Below are positions 48,405-58,630 of a stretch of DNA of 60,000 nt, piece after piece. Where the stretch lies: the NCBI GenBank assembly GCA_914767715.1, contig OU612065.1, forward strand, positions 27,778,001-27,838,000, given 5' to 3'. Every line of letters begins with the position of its first letter. Position 1 is the stretch's first letter. The translations under genes and the position numbers were made by a program. Under the pieces are notes generated by a model. It was not told the DNA's origin and searched no databases. It saw nothing but the letters and a program-made list of their open reading frames with translations. This stretch comes from Membranipora membranacea (lineage: Eukaryota; Bryozoa; Gymnolaemata; Cheilostomatida; Membraniporidae).

Positions 48405-50134
48405 CGTAGCATGGCAACAAGTCGCTAGCTAGCTAAGATCTCAAGCCTGTGCATTCACACAAGCCACTGCAGCTGAAAACTCTATGTTGGAATGGAGATC
48501 GAGTTGGACATGAACTTTACACTTATTTTGGTCACCACACTGTCATCATCATCCTTCTCAAATCATGAATGAAGCCATACTTAAAATAGCTATTTTTTAT
48601 CCTTCCAAAGATACAGATATTTTATAAATAAGTAAATTTCTTTCTCATATATGCTTACGCGAAGTATTTCACAATACATTTTTTCTATGTGTCTACCTAT
48701 TCCTATTGAAATACAGACCAGAGCTTAAATATTATGATAATATGATTGTGTGGAATCAGATGATATTTATATTCATTTGGCGATTTGATATGGTCTGAAT
48801 GCTGTCTCCCCAACAAGGTTGTACAGATGTGTATTGTGTATTATTATAATTTTTTTGGCATACAGATCCAAAACTTTGCTGTCAGGATGTGAAATTAATA
48901 CAGTGTAAGCTGGTTAGTTGAAACTTTATAATTCAAAACTCCTGTTAATTCAGACAAAGAAAATTGGTACCTTCAGCCAGATTTTAATGCGTTCTAATGT
49001 CACTTAATTCAACTTCGACTTCTAACACTGGATATGTCCGTACTGTGTGATTAAATTTTGTGTTATAGGTTGGGATTACATGTAATTAGGTGCTGCCTAA
49101 AATCTAAATGTGTATGTTGTTGTTATCAATAGGTAAAAGCCCGACTTGTTTCAGAAAGAAAATTGATTATCAATGTAACATCCCATACCATACACAGTCT
49201 GTTGAGAGCTACTGTGAATGGGGTTTTGCCGATTGAGAGCATTCTGCGCATGCTCAGCTCCGGGCATGTGCTGATCTCTGCAAAACTGAGTCTCGGAATT
49301 CCGAAGCCATCGGATTGGCTACCTGCTCTGGTGGCATATCCCCCAATGCGTGCGGAATTGTCAGTAATAGTTATCCTCTCTTGTCACTATTCACTGATTT
49401 AGATTGACAGTTTATGCAGGGGCTATCTCATTCTTCCTGACCAAATTTGCTGTCAGAACCCAGACTAAACTCATTGTTCATACACATGCGCAAATTTAAG
49501 TCACGCATGATGGATACATAGGCTTACGACATCCTTCTTGTGGTAATGATAGCCTGGTTTATCAGTGATCTACATGCCCAGTCAGATCACGAAAGTCAGT
49601 ATGTATTGAGAGACTTGAGGATTTTCATTAAACTATGACACTTTCAACTAGTGTACCCACAATCACAAAAAAACTTTATTTAAACTAGCCTAAACTGAAT
49701 GGTCTGCCTTTACATAATGTACTGTAACGAACTGCTTTGCAGGTGGAGGGGGGGGGGGTGAGGGTCTGAGCAATTAGACGACATATTATAATGCTCATGA
49801 ATTCGCAGTAATATGATTTGCCATAATTTATCTATAACATAAGTGGATTCTCGTTAGAATTTACTCTTACATTATTACCAGAGTTTTAATGGGAAATTAA
49901 CAATACAAATAGAGTACCAACAATCAAGTACCAACAATAAAACATAGCATATTTAGTGATTAATTGGTAAAAATATTGTGGAGCTATTCCATGAAATTAG
50001 AATATCTTATCCACCATATTCAAATTATGGATATCATTTCAGAGTTTCACTGGAACTGGTGGTAGTTGAAGTGTAGTGGTTGATAAAGCTCCATTCCAAA
50101 TACACAAGAAGCAGCAGCCCCAGCTTCTCTTCAT
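48405..50134. other. Convergent 3' flanks of RAB22 and VPS29
   Basis: Contains the 3' UTRs of both genes and one small pogo-like MITE. A run of G (about 49747-49757) is present. No further gene recognised; the small open frame at 49163-49402 has no recognisable content. Confidence 0.5.
48901..49030. mobile_element. pogo/Tigger-like MITE, copy 1
   Basis: Begins CAGTGTAAGCTGGTTAGTTG after TA and ends ...CACTG. The sequence CTCCTGTTAATT and CCTTCAGCCAGAT is shared with 55797-55966. Termini with AATTCAAA blocks are typical of pogo-type elements with TA duplications. Confidence 0.6.
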
Positions 50135-51280
50135 TTAGGATTTTGTGTATTCGATTCGTTCCACGTGTACATCATCTTTGAATAGTTTGTATACATAAGC
50201 CACAACAGATGATTGCTGAATATCAAGAAGCACAAATGATGCAGTCACGTCTCTAAAAAAAGCCACATATATCCTTAAAGATTTGATACCACTGTTCAAT
50301 TTGCAGCTAATTGTAAAATGCTATATTTTGAAGTTGGTTTTCCCAAACAAACTGAGAAGATAACTTGATATATAGATGACATATACAGTTGTTGGTTCTT
50401 TGTTGCCTCCTACGTCATGAAGAGTCAAAATTGCTGTAAGGGAAAACTACAGTGAACATTCTACAAACTGTACTTACGTGTCAAGCGGGTGGTAAGCTCC
50501 AGTAGCAGAACCAGGATTGATAAAAAACTTTTTTTCATGCTCAAAAGCATCAAATTTATGAGTATGCCCAGATATGAGAATATCGACATCCAGCTGTCGC
50601 TGAAGCATAGCTAGACTCTCTGTATCTCCCCATGGTACAATCTGATGTCCATGGCACAATCCAATCCGAAACTGTCCCACTGTCACAACCTTCTGATCAG
50701 GCCAATTAGGATTCTAAATATAAATTGACACTTTTTCATGATTTGATAGTAGATAAAACAGCACGTTCCTCGCAGCCCATGGCCACGGATTCAGTTCAAA
50801 CATCATCCCTAAATGATATTATGAGCAACAGCAACAAAGCTGGATTCATGGATCACTTTTCAAAGCAATGATTGCATACTTGATAGTCTTAGACATGGGG
50901 AAAAAAAATTTCCTCTAAATAATGTGATTTTTAGGACGGCTACAGTTTAATGTAGGATATGACATAGGCTAGTTGAGGAAGATTATCCAAGTGGTAAGGT
51001 GTATATGTCACAATCCAAATCTACACAGATAACAGTAACAGATTACCACAACATATGTAATTTAAACGGCGCTGTCACTAAAACCTACTTCATCGAAATC
51101 TCCTCTGACGATATGTACGTCATTAGCTACAGAACGAAGGTAATCATACGTTTCTTTGGTACACAGATTCCCTGTACACAATATGTGTTGTATCTTTCCA
51201 GGAACGAGAAGTTTCTTGAATTTTGCTGGTATACTGTTTGTCCTGTGGGGGACATGCAAATCGCCTAGAACAAGCACCAA
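50135..51280 (-). CDS. VPS29: VPS29, retromer subunit (three exons; start exon separate)
   Basis: Metallophosphoesterase-fold scaffold of retromer, which retrieves cargo from endosomes to the Golgi or plasma membrane. Exons 51280-51089, 50713-50478 and 50252-50135 (TAA 50137-50135), GT-AG, in phase, 181 codons. Seen: [89 protein letters not shown]. The first exon opens in phase at LVLVLG without a methionine. As I recall, human VPS29 starts M-LVLVLG with a first exon that ends right after ATG; adding one residue gives 182 aa, the human length. Candidate start exon: 53516-53514 (separate entry). Intron 1 would hold a 1.2-kb foldback element with a nested SINE. Confidence 0.95.
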
Positions 51281-51476
51281 CTAAAAACATAATATGATCA
51301 GAATGTATGAGAAAGAACTCTAATCCTTTATTTACTTGCATGACAAAATGCACATACAAAATTTTAAAACATCGATAACTTTAGATGTTACATACAATCT
51401 CTAAATCTATACAATTACATAACCTTAGTATAGGCAAAAATTTGTAGAAATAGGAACTAATTGATTGCTCAAAGCA

Positions 51477-52634
51477 ATGAACTCCCTCTCCCTCAGCAAG
51501 AAGAAAAATAGGCAGATATTGACCTTTGTGATAATAAAACAGCCACTTGGTAATCAACCTATTGACCTGGTGAATACCAATGCACAAGTGAATTTTTATT
51601 GCATATTCCTTTTCATGCTCAAGAAAATATATTTCAGCCACGGCTACAAACACAGTATTTTCCACAGGATGAGGGTACTTTTAAATAGGCTACGGCTTGT
51701 TCAAGGTGCTACACAGGCCTTTTCACTGTTGCAGTAGTTATTTAATAAGGCCACTTCTCCTTCACAAATAACAAAGGAATAGGCCAAGCTGGCTGACCGT
51801 ACTAAATAAGACAAGCATAGTTGTTAGCTTATCTAGGGCACCTGACATATCTATAAACAAGCTGTCCTATGCTACTGGTCTTGCTAAAAGCACCCAATCC
51901 TATGGAATATATGGTGTACTATGTAGCTGTAGGTTTAGGATGATCAACTGGGCCCCAAACTATGCTCATTTGATGACGCACATGTGGTAGATCTACTAGA
52001 CCTATGTTTCATTTTTCTAAAACAATGTCCTAACAAGCCTCATGAACATAAATACATCTTCAGAATATTTCGCGAAGAGTAATCCGGGAACGAATGTTTC
52101 CAGTCATATCGTTTCTAGACACACTGTTTTTATCAGTTGAAAAAAGTAGTAATAGAAGTAATGTGCATGACATAGCTACGGGTTCAGGGATAGCTCAGTG
52201 CTAGAGGCGTGTGACTTAGGATCAAATGGTCCTGGGTTCGAGCCCCACCGGGAGCACTGTCTGTCTAGTATTACCTGACTTGGCTGTCGCGGGCCATTCA
52301 CCCTAGCCGACCTGGAACAATTAACGGATGCGGACTGGCACATGCTCGAAGTCTTCAGAAATTGAAGTTGAGCATTACTAGGTACGAAACGAAACATTAT
52401 CAAAATAATACTCTGACTTGATAGAGAGCCAATGATAGGTCAGTATTTATGCTTTCTTCTATAGAGAATATAGAAATGCGCAATTTTCATTGGCTTTTCA
52501 ATATTTTCTATAGATTTGTAGAATAATTTAATGTTATAAGCAACCATTTATAAATTTTCTCTTATCAAGGACATCACACTAAGCCACACCCATAGTTCAT
52601 GTGTATTGTTCTTCCTGCGAAAGAGGGAGTTCAT
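51477..52634 (+). mobile_element. Foldback element family F, copy III
   Basis: Bounded by ATGAACTCCCTC (51477) and its complement (ending 52634). Internal segments GGGCCCCAAACTATGCTCAT and GTTTTTATCAGTT match copies I and II; TTAGTGTGATGTCC near the right end matches copy I. Carries an inserted SINE (52184-52395). No clear flanking duplication. Confidence 0.7.
52184..52395 (+). mobile_element. tRNA-derived SINE (family B)
   Basis: tRNA-like head with A box TAGCTCAGTGCTAGAGG (52191) and near-perfect B box GGGTTCGAGCCCC (about 52234). A body with GGGCCATTCACCCTAGCCGA follows. It is longer than and different from family A, and is nested in foldback copy III. Confidence 0.78.
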
Positions 52635-53513
52635 TGCCATGCTCATAACAAAACAAAAATCCATGTTAGTCGGGCAGTAACTAATGACATTGAGAGTTAC
52701 TTACAACTTTCTTATGATAAAATTATGTATGATTGGTTACATTTCTAAGACTGAGACTAAGACTGACAGTAAACACTTTTTGACAAAGCAGTCTTGATTC
52801 AATGAAGGAAGTTCATTGCTTGATTGCTATACTGTTACAAATCATAGGTAACTGCTAACTGTAGTAATATGCAATTATCTTTGTGTAGACTTTAAATAAA
52901 ACTACCCTTTTTGTTTTTAGAGGGTACTATGCCAAATCCAAATGATGACTGTTATATTAAGCATTGATGGAGCCTGTCATACATCAGACACAAGGTTTGA
53001 TATTGCTCTTTGGTCATGTATGTGACCTCACTATCAAGACCCTGGCCTGGGTTACCTTGAAACATTTCACCCTGATTTCCTCCACCAATTGAACATGTTG
53101 TTGTGATGTGACGGGAAATGATACTACAAAACCAATATATTTTTTCTCTACTAAGCAATCAATGACTTGGAGTAATAGTAATATTTCTCCTCAGTTATTT
53201 GGTATAATGATATTTACCACTATCATTATGATTGTAAAATTAACAAAGCACATAAAGATTAAAGTAATTAGTTACTTACTAATACTAGTTGTGAGTTACT
53301 TAGTAAGTTCATACTTAGTTAAGTTCGTGATTTTTTTTCAATATGTAAATCAATGACAACTGCTTCTGTCGGTAAATACCAATATTGGAAACAATTACAC
53401 ATTGATAATGAAGAATGATATAATTCTCCTAAACAAAATAAGGTCTGAATGCTGGTCAAAAGACATTAAATGAATCTTGAACTAAAATATAAAATAAAAA
53501 TATGAACGCCCAC

Positions 53514-53516
53514 CAT
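53514..53516 (-). other. VPS29: Candidate VPS29 start exon (ATG at exon end)
   Basis: Minus strand GGCAAAATG is followed at once by GTGGGC, a possible donor. This mimics the remembered vertebrate arrangement in which exon 1 ends right after the start codon. The donor is weak and no transcript is available. Confidence 0.33.
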
Positions 53517-53758
53517 TTTGCCACTTCCTGCTGTGTTAGCTATAATACATGCATGCTGATTGGCTAGAATAATTTTTGGTGATCAATGAACATGCTTGTA
53601 ACATAGGGTAGTAACGAATAATAAAAAATGGAGTAGCTGAGAGTGAATAAAAAAGCTGCTGCTGCGCATTAAAGCAGATTACAACCACAAAAGTTATATT
53701 TTACATTTCTATTTCTATGTGTTGCACCAAAAAGGCTACATGACCGTTGTCAGAAACC
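53517..53758. promoter_or_regulatory. Candidate bidirectional promoter VPS29/RAD9
   Basis: If the VPS29 start at 53516 is right, only 242 bp separate it from the RAD9 ATG at 53759, a head-to-head spacing common for housekeeping genes. No TATA box; a GCTGCTGCTGCGCAT stretch is the most GC-rich part. Confidence 0.35.
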
Positions 53759-56700
53759 ATGAAGTGTACAATACCTGACATCAGCATCAAAAGTAAGTAA
53801 TAGATATACGGTTGTTATTGATAGTTATTATATAATTTTATCACATTTATTTATTATTCATGATTGATGGGACTAAGTCTAAGTCTACTGCTTATCCACT
53901 CACTTTGAGTAACATAGTTAGTACTACTAGCCTGTCTTAACAAGCTTTGTTAAAGTTGAACTGCGAGGTGCAGGGTCACCATATATCATTTTAAAGAGCT
54001 CAAGAAGTTGTACAAGCACGTAGGTTCCCACAAGGCTAGTGGATCTTCTGGAGTTTTGAGAATTTTTTGAAAATTTGGTCTTAATTTGGCCAGTTTTTTT
54101 TATTTCGGAGTTGCCCTTCCATCATAGGCTCCAAGGTAGCAGGAGTAAAAGAGCTTAGAAATTATACCCAATCTCTCAGGTGATCTTGTTTTATAAGGCA
54201 TGTATGGCTGATAGCTCATTTCTTTTGTTGCTCATGCCCCATGCTGATTATCTCCACAATGGATGACCACAGATCAAAACAATAATATTTCAACTGGATA
54301 ATAATAAAGCAAGATGAATATATGCTGTAAAAATGATGATGTCTAGACTCAGATTTAAAGACGTTGCAAAAAGGAACAAGAAATGGAGAGAATCAACCTG
54401 AACTCAATGAACTCCCTCTTCCTCAGGAATAACAACACATAGGAATTGTGGGTGTGGCCTAGTGTGATGTTCTAGACATTTGGCCTATTTAGTGTCCCTT
54501 ATAATAAAGGCTTAATAGATTAGGTCTATATAGGAATATTCGGCTTTCCATTGTGTATCCCACTAAACAATAGAAAATAAACAATAGACTCACTGCATCA
54601 AATAATATCAGGGCTTTCATTGGCTGAGAAGGTTCACTGCCACCAATTCAGAGCAGAGCAGATCATGTTTCTAGGATTATTGAGGGGTAGTAAGCTGTAT
54701 TTGATTCATAGCTGATCTCAATCAAATGGGTGTTTACCTGATAAACAAAACCACATGTCTCTAAGTGCACTATGACTGAAGATATTTATTGTGAAATTGC
54801 ATCATTTGTGAAGTATTTTGAAGACACATTTTTGCTTTTGTGGCTTGCTATACCCTCACATGGACAATGTTTTGGAAAAGTTAAACATAGTTGATTACCT
54901 ACAACATCTGCTCTATCCAATGAGCATAGTTTGGGGCCCAAGAGACCACCCTAACTACATTTTTTGAGCCAAGAAAGAAATAAGCAACAAAATACACACG
55001 TGTGTTGATATTCACATAATCAATAACACTACTATCAGGTATATTGGGCAAGTGATGCATCTGTAGAATGGTAGGGTAAGATGTTTTCTTGAGATATAAC
55101 TAATAGTCATGAACTCTTTTGTAAGGAATATGGGCTTATTAGCCATTTTATTTCATAGATGTAATATTGATTTCATCACTTGGCGGCCATTTTGATTTCA
55201 ACAAATGTCCCAGACATAGCTCAAGCGATACTGTTTGCTGATTGGTGAATATCGTCCTGTTGTTATTCCTGAGGAAGAGGGAGTTCATTGCTGAACTCCT
55301 GGCAAACCATGGCTAAAAACAGAGTTGCGTGGAGGACTGCAACCAAATCAAAGCCAAAACCATAGAACAGTCTTAGTCGCATCGACTGACTGCAAGAGAG
55401 GGAGAGAGAGACTCCTTGGTTAAATAGAGGTTTTATATCCTTCTCAGGGAAGGATATAACAGGGATATTGATAACTGTTTCAAGCCAATTTCAATCTTAA
55501 GATTGCATAGTAGTTCAATTATTTGTTATAAATGTATTTTTTTTAACTTTTATTTCTCTGAAGGGGAGGGAGTGAGAGGTACTGGCGGAGTGGATACTGT
55601 AGAATACTTCTGCATTGCAAAGAGCAATTAGCCTTATGTATTCAGATACCAAGCTGGAATCATTAATTCATGCAGTAACAAAAGTAACATTTCCTGACCA
55701 CCACTTTTTGTGTTGAGTATTAGGTGGTGCCAGAAGCAGTTGATTAAATCAATGGCCAGTAAGTGTCAGATGAAGGGTAACAACTCAACAGCTGTACAGT
55801 GTAAGCTGGTTAATTCAAACTTTTTAATTCAAAACTCCTGTTAATTGATACAAGGAAAATTGGTTCCTTCAGCCAGATCTCAATGCATTCTTATGTCACT
55901 CAATTCAAACTCTGCTTAATTAGAACAAATTTGTTTGGTCCACAGAGGTTTGAATTAAGTGAACTGCATATAAACCATGAACTCCCTCTCCCCCATGAAG
56001 AACAACAGGACAATATTGACCAATCAGTATCACTTGGGCTATGTCTGGGACATTTGTCAAAGTAAAAATGGCCGCCAAGTGATGAAATTGTTATTGCATC
56101 AGTGAAATAAAATGGCTAATAAGCCCATGTTCTTTACCAAAGAGTACATAACTATTGGTTGTATCTCAAGAAAACATCTTACTCTAGCCTATAGCTGCAT
56201 CACTTGCCCAGTAGTGTTATTTAACCTGGGCAGGCTATCGTGTCGGGGGTGGGTGGGTGTGGAGGGGGGACAGCCTGGGTAAATCCGTCGTGACCTCTTC
56301 AAGGCCACGACACAGACCAGTCAATTTTCATAAATTCGTATTCTTCCTCCCATCCCATGTGATTTCCTGGTCATTTGGCATGTCATTCTGTTTGTAAAAC
56401 TACTACTTACTTAGGCTTGGTAAGTAGAGACCGGCTGGAGTGAAGAAAATTTATTTACTAAATTCAGCAGACATCGATACACAGACATCAACTTAGTCTA
56501 TTTCTATATTCTGCTCACATATCCAATTGACCATAGAATAAAATCTCTTATTTTATTCCGAATTCACAACTATTGCAATTCATTTTTGAGTTTTCCTCTC
56601 TTACCAAATGGATGCACCCAGGCTATCCCCCTCACCACCCACCCGCCCCCGAAACGACAGCCTGCCCAGGCTAAGTGTTCTTGATGATGAGAATATCAAA

Positions 56701-58630
56701 GCACATGTATATTTTGTTGCTAATTTCTTTGCTGGCTCAAAAAATATTGTTTGGGTGCTCTCTTGGGCCCCAAACTATGCTCATTGGATATAGCACATGT
56801 TGTAGGCATATTCATATATTAAACATTTCGCAAAAAAAAATTGTCCATGTGAAGGGGTAGCAAGCCACCAAAGCAAAAAAATGTCTTCAAAATGATTCAC
56901 AAGTGCTACAAGTTCCCACATTAATATCTTCGGTCATAGTGCATCTAGAGACGTCTGGTTTTTTATCAGTTAATCACACATTGGACTGAGGTAAAGCATC
57001 AGTCAAATACAGCTTACTTCCCCTCAATAATCCTAGAAACATGATCTGCTCTGCATGGTGGCAGTGAACCTTCTCAGCCAATGAAAGCCCTGATATTATT
57101 TGATGATTGTAATTAAGTATGGAGATTCCAAATACAGTATCCATTATGCTCTGACACATTCCTTGTCTATGAATCTTTAATAGGCCTTAATAAATGTTAT
57201 ATCGGATACGGGAGTGATTAGGACCAAAACCTTGATCGTGACAAACATGCAATGTTTTCATAATGACAAAAACTATTGGGGAGTTACACTTTTATTGAGT
57301 TTATATACTCACTAATGCGTTACGTATCTTAACCAGGTTTTGACTTTCATACATATTTACGTTGATTCGGGTACGGTCATTCTCGTCGACGTTTGGTCCA
57401 TTCTAAGTTAGTTTCGATCCCCATCGGATACCACAATTAATCTATAATTATTATTATTTATTTTAGTCTGACCAAAAATGCTGGTAGAGCTATGAAGGCT
57501 CTGCACATGGCAATGGACTGTTATATATAATATGATCTTAGGTTACTGCTTGTCCACATGCGCAGAGTCTACTTCACAATTAACATAACGAAATGGCAGC
57601 TTCCAAATTCATACAATTTTCAGACTCAAAATCCGATCGAAATTGATTCAGTATTCGATAAATAACCTGTAAGCATAAACATATAAATACTATTTATATG
57701 TTTGTGGCTGTAAGTCAATGAAAACAGCAAAGCTACTACACAATTCAATGTTGTAACGTCGCCTCAGTGCCTCAATGCTAATATTCCATGCAGTGTCCTG
57801 TCTAGGTTACATCTTATAAAATCATATTGCTTGCCTGCAACATGATCATTGTATCATTCATAGCTATGACCAAGGAGTAACAGGTTACTCCTTGCTATGA
57901 CCATGCCATAATTAACATCCTATTATTACATGTTATAGCATTTGGAAAAGCAATACAATCCTTAGCTAAGATTGGTGAGGAACTGAGTTTTGAGCCCACT
58001 CTAGAAGGTGTAAGTGACATGACAATTATCTGGGGAGAGTCAATGAATTACTGTTACAAGAGCTCAGTTACGCAACATTTTTACATTGAACAATTTCATA
58101 GCACTTCTAGGTAAAATTTATGCATAGTGTTAGAAATTGTCCCCCCTGCTCATCTATCAGGTATTTATTCCTAGTGCTGTACCAACCCAATAAGCTTGCT
58201 ACCATTTCAAAATACTTTCAATTACCCCTTTTTCACCCAGAAATACTATGAACTTTTTCAATGTGAAAACATTCTATCTATACTGTATATAATAATAACT
58301 ATACTAACTGGAGATGGTTGTTATATATTAGCGTCAATCAATTTGTAACATAAAATCTGCCAGATTTTAGCTAGATTCACTGACACCAAGTTATTACTGA
58401 TCAATACACACTGTATTTTAGTGCCATTCCATGAATTCATATCAGGAATGGCATTATATTATATTATGATCTTTTTCATGTGAATGCAGTTGCTGTTGAA
58501 GGCGGTAAACTCCACCAGGACATGTATGAGTATGTATGAATTCAAGCCCAGGTTCTTCCAACATTATGACGATGGCTCTCCAAGATCTATTGATCAAAAT
58601 TCTTCCCCTAGATACCGTGTCGCCAGCAAG
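53759..58630 (+). CDS. RAD9: RAD9 N-terminal part (three exons, 3' end outside window)
   Basis: Subunit of the 9-1-1 checkpoint clamp (RAD9-HUS1-RAD1), which loads at DNA damage and activates ATR signalling. Exons 53759-53792, 57939-58009 and 58490-58630, GT-AG, in phase, 82 codons. Seen: MKCTIPDISIK at the start, then FGKAIQSLAKIGEELSFEP, then LLLKAVNSTRTCMSMYEFKP and FFQHY. These match the conserved start of the PCNA-like domain (family pattern GKA-x-HSLS-x-IGDELY-x-E and L-x-TVNSSRSA). Exon 3 is followed by GTGAGA; no later exon was found before 60000. The 4.1-kb first intron is built almost wholly of mobile elements. Whether this is RAD9A or RAD9B cannot be said. Confidence 0.88.
54408..55297 (-). 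mobile_element. Foldback element family F, copy I (7-bp duplication)
   Basis: An 876-bp element (54415-55290) with long perfect termini: CAATGAACTCCCTCTTCCTC (and further) at both ends, inverted. CTGAACT flanks both sides exactly (54408-54414, 55291-55297). The interior matches copy II in opposite orientation over about 700 bp. No protein recognised. Confidence 0.84.
55797..55966 (+). mobile_element. pogo/Tigger-like MITE, copy 2
   Basis: Starts CAGTGTAAGCTGGTTAATTC after TA and ends in the complement of CAGTTCACTTAATTCAAACC. Shares its interior with 48901-49030. Ends 11 bp before foldback copy II. Confidence 0.68.
55977..57190 (+). mobile_element. Foldback element family F, copy II (interrupted)
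   Basis: Starts ATGAACTCCCTCT. Runs parallel to copy I (reversed) through GGACATTTGT, ATGGCCGCCAAGTGATGAAA, AAATGGCTAATAAGCCCAT, CAAGAAAACATCTTAC, GGGCCCCAAACTATGCTCAT and CAGCCAATGAAAGCCCTGAT, split by the MULE-like insertion at 56222-56673. The right terminus is decayed; the end is approximate. Confidence 0.75.
56213..56682. mobile_element. 452-bp MULE-like MITE with 9-bp duplication
   Basis: The element (56222-56673) has termini of about 64 bp: TAACCTGGGCAGGCTATCG at the left, complement of TAGCCTGGGCAGGCTGTCG at the right, both continuing into a G-rich stretch. AGTGTTATT and AGTGTTCTT (56213-56221, 56674-56682) form a 9-bp duplication with one mismatch. Copy I of the host element has AGTGTTATTGAT uninterrupted at this point. 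Confidence 0.85.
57600..57815 (+). repeat. Partial hAT-like MITE
   Basis: Shares AATCCGATCGAAATTGATT-like sequence, CAATGTTGTAACGTCGCC and GTGTCCTGTCTAGGTT with the right half of the element at 40652-40977. The left half is missing or diverged. Confidence 0.6.
57864..57901. mobile_element. CAAGGA mini-insertion, copy g (24-bp palindrome)
   Basis: CAAGGAGTAAC-AG-GTTACTCCTTG (57871-57894) between exact repeats CTATGAC (57864-57870, 57895-57901). It lies 38 bp upstream of RAD9 exon 2. Confidence 0.72.

Noticed and set aside
52184-52270. tRNA gene on the plus strand
   Set aside because: A and B boxes are good, but a SINE body follows and I could not complete the acceptor stem.
55397-55422. CAAGAG...ACTCCTTG as another member of the mini-insertion set
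   Set aside because: The flanks TGACTG and GTTAAAT are not direct repeats and the core is a GA-rich run.
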